Origin: Jacaranda mimosifolia
Taxonomy: Eukaryota > Streptophyta > Magnoliopsida > Lamiales > Bignoniaceae
Assembly (NCBI GenBank): GCA_018894105.1
Contig: CM032128.1
Location: 34,185,299-34,249,298 of the forward strand
Reading direction: 5' to 3'
Length of the DNA: 64,000 nucleotides
Each line of letters begins with the position of its first letter. The first letter of the stretch is position 1. Of this stretch, positions 38,082 through 47,931 are shown piece by piece. The notes beneath the pieces were generated by a model. The model was not told the DNA's origin. It saw only the letters and a program-made list of their open reading frames with translations, and did not search any database. Both the position numbers and the translations under genes were made by a program.

Positions 38082-39071
38082 AGTTCTATTTATGATGCAT
38101 CAATTCAATTGCTTAGAGACCATATCATTGCTGATTTTATTTTAATAGTTGATTTTATTCCCCCTTTTATCCATATATGTGTACCAACAACGTGTTCTCC
38201 ACTATAAAGTTTCTGGTCCACGCCTCACAATTCTAAACAACTCATAGCAATTAATCTACCAATCAATAGATATAACTAAGTTTAGTTGTTTCTTACAAAA
38301 ATCAAAGAGTGATATTATATAATATTGGTTAGGTATTTACTTTTCTATTTTACATTTTATTTTATTAAAAAACTATTATACTGATAATTCATCGTCAAAT
38401 ATTAAATTTCAACATTGTCGAGTATTGCTCCAATAACACATATTTTGGGGGATTTTCTTCTGAAAAAAGTGACTCAAATAGCAAAGGGGTAAAAAATATA
38501 TATATATCTAAATTGCGTCAGGACCATTAACTCCCTCAACGTGAGATCAGATAAAATCACAATATGCTAGCAATATTAAGAGAATAAAAATATAAAATTA
38601 AAATTGAGAAAGTAACGATATAATTTATTGTATCTAAACAATTTAAAAATAAGTTTAGTTTAATTTGTCATGTATATTAAAATTATGCACTCAAAATTCA
38701 TTAAATTAAGGTGTAAAAAAAGTTTTGAAAAATCATTTTACAAGAATAGAGAAATTATATTGTAATTGATCCAGAAGAATTAATAATTTGGTTATTGTTA
38801 CTTGAATTATATTTTATAATTCCTAGTAAATGATTATTATTGTAACACAATTATTATAACTATTGCTTTTAAAATGTATAAAGAAAAAATATTAGTAAGT
38901 GGAATGGCAATTCAGTGAATACAGAGAATATTAGGCCCAATTGCTTAACCCTCCAACTATTTAAAATGGCCTGCCACCCGCTCAATTTCCTTTCTTAATT
39001 AAACCAAAACCGAATAGAACTCTTCCAACTTTATGTTTTGAACTTTAGCCAAACCAAAAAGACCATTGACT

Positions 39072-39422
39072 ATGGCCATATCTCACCTTCCCCGCCTCCT
39101 CATCTCCGCCGTAGTGGTGGCCGCGGCCATCCTCAGCACCGCAGATGCAGGCGGTGAATTCAGCTGGATACCGATGAATAAGCCGGCGACTTGCCAAGGA
39201 TCGATCGCGGAGTGCATGGCCGATGGTATTGGTGAGTTCAACATGGATTCCGAAATCAACCGCCGCATATTAGCCACCACCAAGTACATCAGCTACGGTG
39301 CGCTGCAGGCGAACACTGTCCCCTGCTCTCGGCGAGGCGCGTCCTACTACAACTGCAAACCAGGTGCCGAAGCTAATCCGTACACACGATCATGCACCAC
39401 TGCCACACAGTGCCGGAGTTAA
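39072..39422 (+). CDS. RALF peptide precursor (RALF1-type)
   Basis: A single exon of 116 residues. Residues 1-26 are a signal peptide (SAVVVAAAILSTADAG). Residues 27-63 are an acidic propeptide with two cysteines. RRIL at 64-67 is the subtilase S1P cleavage motif. The mature peptide of about 49 residues starts ATTKYISYGAL and contains the FERONIA-binding YISY motif (72-75). It has four conserved cysteines (85, 95, 108, 114), SRRGASYYNC and ANPYTRSC. RALF peptides are secreted, raise apoplastic pH and restrain cell expansion through CrRLK1L receptors with LLG co-receptors. ATG 39072 directly precedes the hydrophobic segment, and no other in-frame ATG lies just upstream. A 62-bp CT tract follows 165 bp after the stop. 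The gene lies after LPA1, as in Arabidopsis (RALF1 beside LPA1). Confidence 0.95.
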   Translation: MAISHLPRLLISAVVVAAAILSTADAGGEFSWIPMNKPATCQGSIAECMADGIGEFNMDSEINRRILATTKYISYGALQANTVPCSRRGASYYNCKPGAEANPYTRSCTTATQCRS

Positions 39423-39580
39423 TTATTTTTCTCTTCCTCTTTGGTGGCTCAGTTTGACATATATTGTGTATTATAGCAGGTAAAGATTGCCGTAATAATT
39501 TCACATTTGAAAGACCTGGTTTATACGCCCTAGTCTTGTGTCTGGACTGTTTTTACTTGTGTATTAATTCTTCTTCTTCT

Positions 39581-39586
<6 letters not shown>

Positions 39587-39648
<62 letters not shown>
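39587..39648. repeat. (CT)n microsatellite downstream of RALF
   Basis: Thirty-one uninterrupted CT units, the longest microsatellite in the window, probably in or just past the RALF 3' UTR. Likely very length-variable. Confidence 0.9.
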
Positions 39649-39653
<5 letters not shown>

Positions 39654-40849
39654 CGTCTATTTTTATGTTTGTAATTTGATGTCTGTTTTAATTTGCTGAG
39701 CTGCAAACAGTCTTATGGTATTCATTCTTTCGGCCGCGAAACTCCAATTGTGTGCTCATATATTTTGATTTTCTTATATTTTCTTCACTGATATATATAC
39801 AAATAGGTCGGAGGGAGTTGAATCGAATTTATATCTAGAAATTCTGGAAGGCAGCAAACGGTTTCATATATATGTCACCAAAATTTGGCTATTTTGTGTG
39901 AACTTTTCTGTCCTGATGTTATTAATAGTCTCCCTCTGCATCTACTGGAGCATTAGTCGTAGGAGTGAATGGTAAGGGAGCATTAGTCATAGGAGTGAAT
40001 GGTAAGAAAGGAAAGATTTATTGGTTGGAAAGTCTGAAAAAGGGAACTGCTTGAGAAAGACAAACCACTATTTAATGTTTGACAGAAAAGGATTAGAAAA
40101 GGAACAGCAAGTTGGGAAAATCCTTTTCACTCCTTGCTGTCTGGCCTGTGCCTATCGCATTTTCCACTGATTTTTTCTCCCTCAAATTTTAATAATTTGT
40201 ATCTGTAGACTATAATAGAACCCATGTTGATTGGACCCGTCTGACCTCCTTGCCGTGTACGAAGGGAGTGGTTAATTCGGTCGATTGTAGTATGCTCCAG
40301 CTTACCCATACGGTTTGCCTTTTGGTCTGGTTCGTTGCAGTTAAGGGAGAAAAGAAGAATAAGATGGAAAATAGAACACCATGTACATGTGATCATAAGC
40401 AATTTGCAACAAACTCAATAAGGTAAAAATGGTTAAAAAGGAACATTCCATAAGATGAAGACAAGTTATTTTGAGGAAATAATGGGAAATAAATCTAACA
40501 AACTGAGGAACTGGTTATATCCAGCTAGGATATAACATTTAGAAAAAGGAGGATAATCTTTGAAATAATATTATGGGAAGTTTGCTATTATAAACTATTA
40601 TAATGAGTTACCACATCCATAATACAGTGACCCATAAGGAGGTGCTGTTGGGGAACAACTCAGAATAATTTTACATCCAACACAAGTTTAACTAGAACAC
40701 TTCGGTAGCCATTTAGCCCACAAATATAAGTCTCACACATATAGTGTGAGGTCATAAACCTACCGAATTCGTTAAAAAAGGCTTAAGAAGAACACTTGGC
40801 ATAAGCTAAAAGTCCAGTCCTCATCTGGCCTCCTTTTTTATAGCTGCTG
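39649..40849. other. spacer between RALF and the ALG3 pseudogene
   Basis: No exon is supported. A short tandem GGAGCATTAGTCRTAGGAG pair lies at about 39950-39995. The part after 40400 may be former ALG3 3' UTR. Confidence 0.4.
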
Positions 40850-43284
40850 ATATTTCATTTGTATTATCTGCATATGGATATTCTGGTGGTGCCTTCATAA
40901 TTAAGTAGGGAAGATATTCCAACAGAGTTCCACGGTAATGAACAAAATTAAACTGCAGGCGACACAAGTTTTTGAATTATTTAAGGGGACATAATGGTAG
41001 CGATAAACTAGAGGATTAAGTTTTATGGTTAGAAAAGCCTACTGCAGCAAAAGTAGGAAATGGTGTTCGCCACAATAGATAAGGTAGGCTGTAGAAATAC
41101 CTGCACCAAATAAATGACATATATGTCAAGAGAAGACTCATTTTTTTCACGATATATGCATCAGAATCCCCATCTCCTCAATTTTTTACCTTTACCAATA
41201 ACTCCGCAGGCCATGAATGAATTTAGTTTGAAACAACACTTGTTAGCAGCAAATATTCTAGGACGGATCATTAGTGAAGTCTATGCCTAGGGCATTTTCT
41301 TGCAGATAGAACCAAGATCCTTAATGGTCCTTTAAGAAAATGTGTATCTACATCTTCTTGCCACAACTTTGAGGCAAGCCCATTAAAAGATATCCAGGAG
41401 CACACACCAAGAGTAGGACTGATAATGCAGAGACCAAGCACGCACAATTCCAATGAAGTTCCCAGCAAACATAGTCGTTGCGATATCTGATCCAAGTAAA
41501 CCAATAAAAGAGGCACAAGAAAGATAAATAAGATTAACTGTGAGAAGAGGAGATCCAAATTATTTGGCTATTACTCACTGTCTGAGGGGAAAGAACTTAG
41601 ATCAGAAATTTTGAGCTTCATTTGAACAAGTTTAGAATGCAAGAGAGAAAACAGTCCTTCGTGCCTGCACCAACCCAGTAGAAAAACAAAGAAAATTTAC
41701 TTTAAGAAATTCCAAATATCCTATAGAGAACAGGAAGTCGAGTAAAGAGGACACATAGTGTTCAAGGGATGGAAACACGAGTTTCCAGCTAGAAATCTCA
41801 CTAAGTAGTATAATCTATTGATGTACTTTCAAGATATGGGATTTTATGAACCATCTTTGTTAGGAAATAACAAGGTATAGGAATTGTTAGTTGTCCATGA
41901 TGGCTTTCCTAACTATCAAAGAGAATAAAAGAAAGAAAATGGATAATAGACTAACTGCAAGTGCCAGCTTAAAAGCCTTGAGCAAAGCTCGGTATAGTCA
42001 TAATCCTATCCGGTACTCACCTGCACCATCTATAATGAGCAAATATTGCAAGCAGAATAAGGTGAGCCGCCCATAGAAACAGTGCAACTCCTCTAGACAC
42101 GACAACTGGTTCTGGAACAAATTTAAAATTTACAGACCTGGAATTGTTAATCATAATCGCAAAAGGAAAGCTTCCATTACTCCACATGCACAAATCAAAT
42201 AGTTAGTTCTTAATTCTGTTATTTGGTCCACACCATCTAAATTAAGTATTTGAATCATGTCATTATACATAAACAATTTTAGCACAGAACTTGAGGAGAA
42301 CTGTCAACAAAGAATCTGCCAAGCGTATAACCAACGAGTACGTAAAAACTGTCTTGTATAGTAAAATTGTCTGAGCCAGTGGAAGTACCAAAAATGGATG
42401 AAGACCCGACCAAGATTGAAGGCTCTTGAGATATATACAACTGGGTGTGATAATAAAAAAAGGGAACCCTAACTCTATGTTTGGTTCATGGATTTTAGCG
42501 AGGAAAAGAAAAGAAAATGCTAACAAAAATATTTTTGATTATTTGTTTGGTAAAGAAAATACTTAAAAAAGTATTTAAGAAAAATAAATTTTCCTTACAA
42601 AATGGTGAGGAAAATGAATTTCCTCATATTGAAGTACTCTCTCTCATTCCTTAATACTTTCATCACTCCTCTTTTCCTCATTCCTTTCTTCATTGTTTTC
42701 ATTAACAATCAAATAAATTTGAGATTTTATATTCCTTTGTTTTCTTTTTCTTTCCCTAATATTTTCTTTTCCTGGTCAAAATTCTTAAACCAAACATAGT
42801 GTAAGAGAATCTGCAGAATCATTCACCAAAGGTGGTGAAGTAGAGAAAGATCATAATCAGATAATGCATTACACTCAATGGTTATTGATTCACTCAAGTT
42901 TCTTAGAAAACAAATAAAGTGTAACGTAGCACACAAAATGACCATAACATAAGCAACAAATGTACATAATAATTCAATGAGTAACACACTGTATACGAAG
43001 TGACATAGTAAACTGCATTTAAGATTATAGCAGGTGTTGGGCCTCATCAAAAAGTGACTTAATATCAAACAGGATCAGAGGAAAAGCACCCACACCGGCA
43101 GATATAACGCCAAAGAAATCCATAGCCTGTATTTCAAGTTTTTCCAGGCAGAGTTAGAAGTCTCTTGAAAAGTAAATGCCCATCTCCAGACATAGAAAAT
43201 GTGAGCAATCGAAACCTATTACCTTCACCACAGAGGAGGCGCATAAAGAAGAACATTCATCTTCACTGAGACAGCTCCACTGTG
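40850..43284 (-). pseudogene. ALG3: degraded ALG3 alpha-1,3-mannosyltransferase gene
   Basis: Six exon remnants lie in the correct order on the minus strand. They are 43284-43223 (SGAVSVKMNVLLYAPPLW then stop), 43126-43060 (AMDFFGVISAGVGAFP), 42137-42021 (SVNFKFVPEPVVVSR, AHYRWC), 41664-41579 (HEGLFSLLHSKLVQMKL), 41486-41400 (IATTMFAGNFIGIVCAW, SLHYQSYSW) and 40960-40850 (VELCWNIFP, then APPEYPYAD). ALG3 adds the first Dol-P-Man-dependent mannose to the lipid-linked N-glycan precursor in the ER. Several exon borders are still GT-AG. Lesions are visible: a TGA after APPLW, lost sequence after SYSW, about 25-30 residues missing between WNIFP and APPEYPY, and no recognisable N-terminal exons. 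A MITE sits in one intron. Its position between GH3.9 and TSPO matches Arabidopsis, so this is the orthologous locus. A working copy should exist elsewhere in the genome. Confidence 0.85.
42473..42801. mobile_element. Tourist-like MITE, CTCTATGTTTGG family, in the ALG3 pseudogene
   Basis: Ends CTCTATGTTTGGTT and, on the complement, CACTATGTTTGGTT are inverted repeats. TAA lies on both sides (42470-42472 and 42802-42804). The interior is rich in GAAAATA/TATTTTC words. 329 bp, non-coding. Confidence 0.85.
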
Positions 43285-43381
43285 CTAAAGAGAAGAACGT
43301 CTAGGACATCTTTAGTCAATGAATATAAACACTAATAAACTGATAAAGTCACCGACATTTACACGACAAACAATCAATTAA

Positions 43382-43424
43382 GAGGTTGTTTGGCTAGTCT
43401 TATTTAAAAGTTCTTATAAACTCC
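43382..43424. mobile_element. truncated Tourist-like MITE end
   Basis: TAA followed by GAGGTTGTTTGGCTAGTC and TTATTTAAAAGTTCTTATAA matches the left end of the GAGGGTGTTTGG family. The rest is replaced by unrelated GC-richer sequence from about 43425. Confidence 0.6.
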
Positions 43425-43930
43425 AGTCAGCGCATTAATGCGAAGGTATGCTGTCTGTCAGGGAATTTAATGGGGTAGTATTGATTCTGCCTTGAATCGA
43501 CCTCCGCAGTTGATGGCAAGGTCGACTTTGTGAAGGGTTAGTGCGCGGCACAAGTGAGGAAAAGGGCCCCGGTCGATGAGTCGACCAGCGGCCAACTATA
43601 TGACCCAATTGAGTACCTATCTGCCAGAGTACGACGTCGATTAGAATGGTCAACTTGAATCAGCTGACATCGATTAGCATCATTGGGCCCTGAGTATGAA
43701 ACGAGTTTGGCGCTACATTGGTCCTTTGGGCCGAGCCCATTGGGTTATTCCATTTCAAGCCCCATGACTTCCCCACCCAAACTTTTCTCGTTTCCCTTCT
43801 CAGATCTCTCATGCAGAGAAGGGCCTAATCAGAGCTACCTTTACAACAAAATTACCGTCTCAAATTCTTTAGATACGACGGTTTACCAGGGGAGATAGTA
43901 CATCAAGACAATTGGGGTGCCTAGCATGAA
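43425..43930. other. GC-richer block of probable retroelement origin
   Basis: It contains GTCGACTTTG, GATGAGTCGACCAG, GGGCCGAGCCCATTGGG and TTATTCCATTTCAAG. The last resembles TTATCCCATATCAAG at about 15690 inside another MITE, suggesting a shared LTR-like family. No coding domain or paired ends were found. Confidence 0.35.
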
Positions 43931-44442
43931 ATCCATTTTTGCTTTTCTCTTAGCCTAAGAAATCCACTTCCAACCAGTTTTTCAAATTTCCATCAGAAAC
44001 ATCAAGAAATATAATCAAATACTTCTTCAAATTTTATACTCAAAGCAGTTCATAAATATCAGAACTGGCAAATCACAAATCAAGAATATAATTTCCACAC
44101 CACATCCATCTTCAAATAAATTAATAGAACCAATCCGAAACTCACAACGTAGAGTAGGCCAAACAAAATATGCAATGAAAAAAGCATTCAAGTTATGAGT
44201 ATACAAAATGTTCTAATAGAAAACAGTTTTGAGGCCGCAAACAAAAGGATATAACTTCCATGCCGAAATTTGTAGTTTCTGCAGTCATAAACTTATAAGT
44301 CCATAATCATATAGATTATAGCCCTATTCTTTGAGAAGGAAAGTCTATTTTATTGACAAGGCATTGTAGTGATAGGAATCTGTGATATACAATAATTGCA
44401 TTAGATGGTTGAATAAGAAGTGAAAAGACTTCCAAAATGTAA

Positions 44443-44930
44443 GGCTTTGTTTGGGAACGTTTCGTTTCCCGGAACGTCGTCGTTCTAGGGAAATATTCCC
44501 AAACATGGCAGAGAATTTTTTTTTTCATTTTACTATTTTAAACCCCAAATGCCCTTGTCTTGTTTGGTTAATATCACAAACACTCCTTTCATTTTTCTAT
44601 CCCACTACATATATATACATATATACAAAACATATTTTATTATTATTATTACATTTAAAAAAATTATTAAATTCAAATTTCACCCTCAAACACCAACGCA
44701 AAGGCATTGATTTGACATCTACAGTATAAAATATCTCCTTCAAAGCATAACCAAATATATCAAAACTTCCAAAACTCATTTTTTAACTATTTCCAAAAAC
44801 ATAACCAAACGTCAATTACATTCCCCAATCCTTATTTCACATTCTCCCACAATTCTTTCAACATTCATTCTCCCAAAACACACAATAAACATATAATAAA
44901 ATCAAACAAAAAACATATCCAAACACTACC
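44443..44930. mobile_element. Tourist-like MITE, GGCTTTGTTTGG ends
   Basis: The left end GGCTTTGTTTGG and the complement of the right end, GGTAGTGTTTGG, are inverted repeats with TAA on both sides (44440-44442 and 44931-44933). The right half matches the GGGAATGTTTGGTTATG family in reverse orientation. The left end holds a secondary fold-back, GTTTGGGAACG to TATTCCCAAAC. Confidence 0.75.
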
Positions 44931-44933
44931 TAA

Positions 44934-45372
44934 AGAATTATTGATCAAAATGTCAATGAAGGTTGATTGAGATATTATTGCAAACAAAAAGTACCCCTCC
45001 ATGAGATTCTTGTCATCCTATTCATTGTAAAACACACACACACAAAGAACAGAAAGAAGAAGAAGAAGAAATTTTAACACCTCGAAAACTAAATTGGTTA
45101 TCCCATGCAAAAAAATTGTCCAGAATATTAATACACCTCATCGCTGTGTAAATCAACTAAAATTTTCTCGTCATGATTTAACCATGAAATTCTCTCCACC
45201 TCTCAGAGGCAACTTTAACCCTTTCAAATTCTGCATTCACCTGTAAGGATAAGAGCATTATTGCAATATATGAGATGATCTTTCCTAGGAGATAATGAGA
45301 GAAACGTGGACGGCATCGGCAAGGAGCACGGCGAAGGCGAAGGATGATTTGGGTTATCCGATAATTCATTGA
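44934..45372. other. gene-free spacer
   Basis: AT-rich DNA with a GAA run near 45055-45070 and a GC-richer stretch at 45180-45360. No exon is supported. Confidence 0.4.
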
Positions 45373-45643
45373 ATAGGCTCATGGTCCATTCTTTAACATG
45401 GTATTGGAGCCACCCAGGGTTAGTTAATGTTGTTGGGCTACCCATTTCATGTCATTTCAAGCTCCAAATGTTCATTTCTGGGCATGCGAGGGGTGTGTTA
45501 GTATTCCATATCGGTGAGATAAATAAATTGTGGTCTCTATATATGATTTTGGACAATCCTCACCTAGCTTTTGGGTTAAGTTAGGCCCAAGGTCCATTCT
45601 TCACCTAATTTTTGGGTTGAGTTAGGCCCAAGGTCCATTCTTT
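45373..45643 (+). mobile_element. truncated TRIM retroelement
   Basis: Only the last part of the left repeat remains (GGTCCATTCTTTAACA). A primer-binding-site-like TGGTATTGGAGCCACC, a 100-bp interior ending in GCGAGGGG, and a right repeat starting TGTGTTAGTATTCC follow. The right repeat is extended by a 44-bp internal tandem copy of the segment CACCTARYTTTTGGGTTRAG. It belongs to the same family as the complete element at 37650. Confidence 0.7.
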
Positions 45644-46155
45644 AATAAAAAGACTCTTGCTTTCTCGCCGCCGTCGATCTGGAGGAGGCGGCGCCCGGTC
45701 GGGTAGCATCGGGGTAAGGAAATCAGCGCCGGTTTTGTATTGGCTGGGCGTTTTCGCGCCACCGAAGCTACTGATTTACGTAAAACGCAGCGTTTCGGGT
45801 CAAATGTTGGATCAAATTTGAGAAATGGGTTTGGTGACACCTATTAATTAATTAATTACAAGTTTAATTTCTTTCAAAGAAACTATTATTACTATTTATT
45901 ATTATATAATAAGTCAGATCATGATGTAATAATAATAATAATAACAACAATAAATTCATATAAATAAACAAATATTTATGTGTCCGTACAATTTTTTCAT
46001 AAAAAAGAAAAGAAAAGAAGATAATTTAGATGTGAAAAATAATTAGGCTCCATCAAAATATATTTGATGAATTAATAAAATCGAACAAAAGACTTATTGG
46101 ACAACTTATAAGTGGGAGAATTCAATTAATCAGTTAGTTAAATAAAAAAAAAATT
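45644..46155. other. gene-free spacer with a GC-rich patch
   Basis: 45655-45835 is GC-rich with many CG dinucleotides and could be an exon remnant, but I do not recognise a protein in any frame. The rest is AT-rich. Confidence 0.4.
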
Positions 46156-46471
46156 GGGAATATTTGGTTATATTTCTTGTGTGATTTTATTATGTATTTT
46201 AGGAGAATGAATTATTGAAAAATATGAAAGTTATTTTTTGATATGTTTGTTCATGTTTTGGGGGAGACATTTTTTTATTATAGCAGTTAAATCAATACTT
46301 TTTTGTTCAATTTTTTGGGGTGAAAATGAAATTGAGTGATTTTTTTAATATTAAATAATAATAAAATATATAATTCATATATAATATATGTATATATATA
46401 TTAAAAAATATATATTTAATTATATTTCCCTAAAATAGTATTGTTATAGAGAAACATAACCAAACACTTCC
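46156..46471. mobile_element. MITE of the GGGAATGTTTGGTTATG family, copy 2, upstream of TSPO
   Basis: The left end GGGAATATTTGGTTATATTTC pairs with the complement of the right end (GGAAGTGTTTGGTTATGTTTC). The interior shares TTTTAGGAGAATGAATTATTG and GAAAATGAAATTGAGTGATT with the copy at 12222. Its edge is about 300 bp from the TSPO start codon, so it forms part of the distal promoter. Confidence 0.75.
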
Positions 46472-46598
46472 TTTGTTATTTATATAAATAAATAGGATAA
46501 ATAACTTTATTTACCTAGTTAGTTAAAAATTAGAATCCATGATAATTGTGCTGATCATCAAATTGTTCCAGTTGACCAGTCACTACATCAACTCCGCC

Positions 46599-46604
46599 CA
46601 CGTG
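46599..46604 (+). promoter_or_regulatory. ABRE/G-box upstream of TSPO
   Basis: CCCACGTGTAC contains the CACGTG core, a strong abscisic-acid-response element, about 95 bp upstream of a TATA box. A second GC-rich motif, CCGCGTGGCC, follows at about 46640. This fits the known ABA and stress induction of plant TSPO, though the binding itself is inferred. Confidence 0.6.
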
Positions 46605-46690
46605 TACACATCCTCTCCACTTTCCCACCTCCTCTATCCGCCGCGTGGCCACCTCCTCCATGCAAATCTACCAGATAAACACGCTCCATT

Positions 46691-46699
46691 CTATAAAAT
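46691..46699 (+). promoter_or_regulatory. TATA box of TSPO
   Basis: CTATAAAAT lies 82 bp upstream of the TSPO ATG, giving an expected leader of about 50 nt. Confidence 0.65.
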
Positions 46700-46772
46700 C
46701 TGTACGCCTCCGCCGTCCATCTCCACCCGAAATCCCCTCGAGCTTCTTACCCATCCTAAAATTACTCTAATC

Positions 46773-47387
46773 ATGGCCTCCCAAGACCTCAAACACCGAA
46801 CAAAACAACAAGAAGAAGAAAAGGACCAAACAGATCAACAATCAGAAGCAATAAAAACCACCACTACCACCGCCGCCGCAATCTCCGACGACATGAACTC
46901 CAGAAGACAAAAGAAAACCGGTGCGGCGCGGCGGGGCCTCCGCTCGTTGAGCCTCGCCGTCGCCTTCCCATTTTCCCTCACACTTCTCGATATCTTCTTC
47001 TTCGGTTCGAGCACTCGCTACCGCAGCCTCCACAAGCCGTTTTACTTCCCCCCACTTTGGGCTCTCCACTTGGCCTGTCTAACCACCGCCTTCCTCTCGG
47101 GCCTCTCCGCGTGGCTTGTGTGGGCCGAAGGCGGGTTCCATCGCCAGCCCACTGCTTTGATTCTTTACTTGGGCCAGCTACTGCTCAGCCTCGGGTGGTA
47201 CCCAGTTGTGTTTGGAGCCGGAGCGATCCGGGTCGGGTTGGTTCTTTGTGGTGCACTGTTTGGAGTTATGGTAGGGTGTACGAGGATGTTTAGGAATATG
47301 AACCCGATTGCCGGGGATTTGGTTAAGCCGTGTTTGGTTTGGGCGGTTCTGCTTGCTGTTGCTAATGTTAGGCTTGTTTATCACTGA
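46773..47387 (+). CDS. TSPO: translocator protein TSPO (tryptophan-rich sensory protein)
   Basis: A single exon of 204 residues. The first 55 or so are hydrophilic, with Lys/Glu/Gln-rich and Thr/Ala runs, the plant-specific extension. Five hydrophobic segments follow, starting with LSLAVAFPFSLTLLDIFFFG. They include the family landmarks KPFYFPPLWALH, SAWLVWAEGGF, LYLGQLLLSLGWYPVVFGAG and RMFRNMNPIAGDLVKPCLVW. Plant TSPO is a stress-induced membrane protein of the ER/Golgi that binds haem and porphyrin, helps scavenge them and can target an aquaporin for autophagy. ATG 46773 is chosen because it lies 82 bp after a TATA box and matches the length of Arabidopsis TSPO. The upstream in-frame codons lie in promoter-like sequence. 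It is transcribed convergently with the AlkB-like gene and sits beside the ALG3 remnant, as in Arabidopsis. Confidence 0.95.
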   Translation: MASQDLKHRTKQQEEEKDQTDQQSEAIKTTTTTAAAISDDMNSRRQKKTGAARRGLRSLSLAVAFPFSLTLLDIFFFGSSTRYRSLHKPFYFPPLWALHLACLTTAFLSGLSAWLVWAEGGFHRQPTALILYLGQLLLSLGWYPVVFGAGAIRVGLVLCGALFGVMVGCTRMFRNMNPIAGDLVKPCLVWAVLLAVANVRLVYH

Positions 47388-47931
47388 TATTTGAGAATAT
47401 TTCTGTATTGAATTTGCTCCCTTTTTTTTTTCCTCCTTTGTGTGGGTGTCAGAGGATCGTGTGATCTCTGGATATGTAAACACATGTTGAATGATATTGT
47501 AGAGTTCGTGTGCTGTATGAATTTGGTTTATAGCCTTATCTTTCCAGCCGATTGGGTACTGTTTGTGATGATCGTGATTGCTCACTCACTTGATCGCGAG
47601 AGGTTTTTCTTTTTCCTTTTCTTAATGTATAGTGGTTGTTATAGATGTGTTTAGATATGGAAAAGAGCTGTCAGAGTCGAGAACTCTGAAAATTGGAAAA
47701 AATCCACGTACTGAGAGAAAGACTACTGATCCAAGAATCCACGAATAAGATACATTTTCAAAAAATTGAAACTGAATTGAACCTGCAATTTTTTTTTCAG
47801 ACTTTTCTCGTTTGAACAATGCATCATGCTGCTGTTTCGATTCCCAGAACCAGCTTCCGTGGATTTTATGGTCTAACAATCAGACAATTAAGCTATTTGT
47901 CTGGTTGAGAATTCTGTCATATCTGTTGGCT
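47388..47931. other. convergent 3' spacer between TSPO and the AlkB-like gene
   Basis: It should contain the 3' UTRs of both convergent genes. No exon, tRNA or repeat was found. Confidence 0.5.

Larger units (their letters stand above)
34780..39422 (+). repeat. tandem segmental duplication carrying two RALF copies
   Basis: Copy 1 (about 34780-36986) and copy 2 (about 37195-39422) align in order over several blocks. Examples are GATGATGCCAAATG (34812 and 37224), ATAATATATCCATCATT (34888 and 37297), AAAGCCTAAAATGGTG (35140 and 37551), ATTGCTGATTTTATT (35647 and 38147) and then the RALF reading frames (36667 and 39072). The copies differ by lineage-specific insertions: a MITE-like segment at 35203-35637 and a hAT-like fragment near 36005-36240 in copy 1, and a 480-bp insertion with a TRIM at 37577-38052 in copy 2. 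Confidence 0.85.

Noticed and set aside
39587..39679. Leu/Ser repeat protein encoded by the CT tract
   Set aside because: It is a translated microsatellite after the RALF stop codon with no coding support.
45622..45840. GC-rich open frame on the minus strand as a first exon
   Set aside because: Composition is suggestive, but I recognise no protein and could not find a continuing exon with correct phase.
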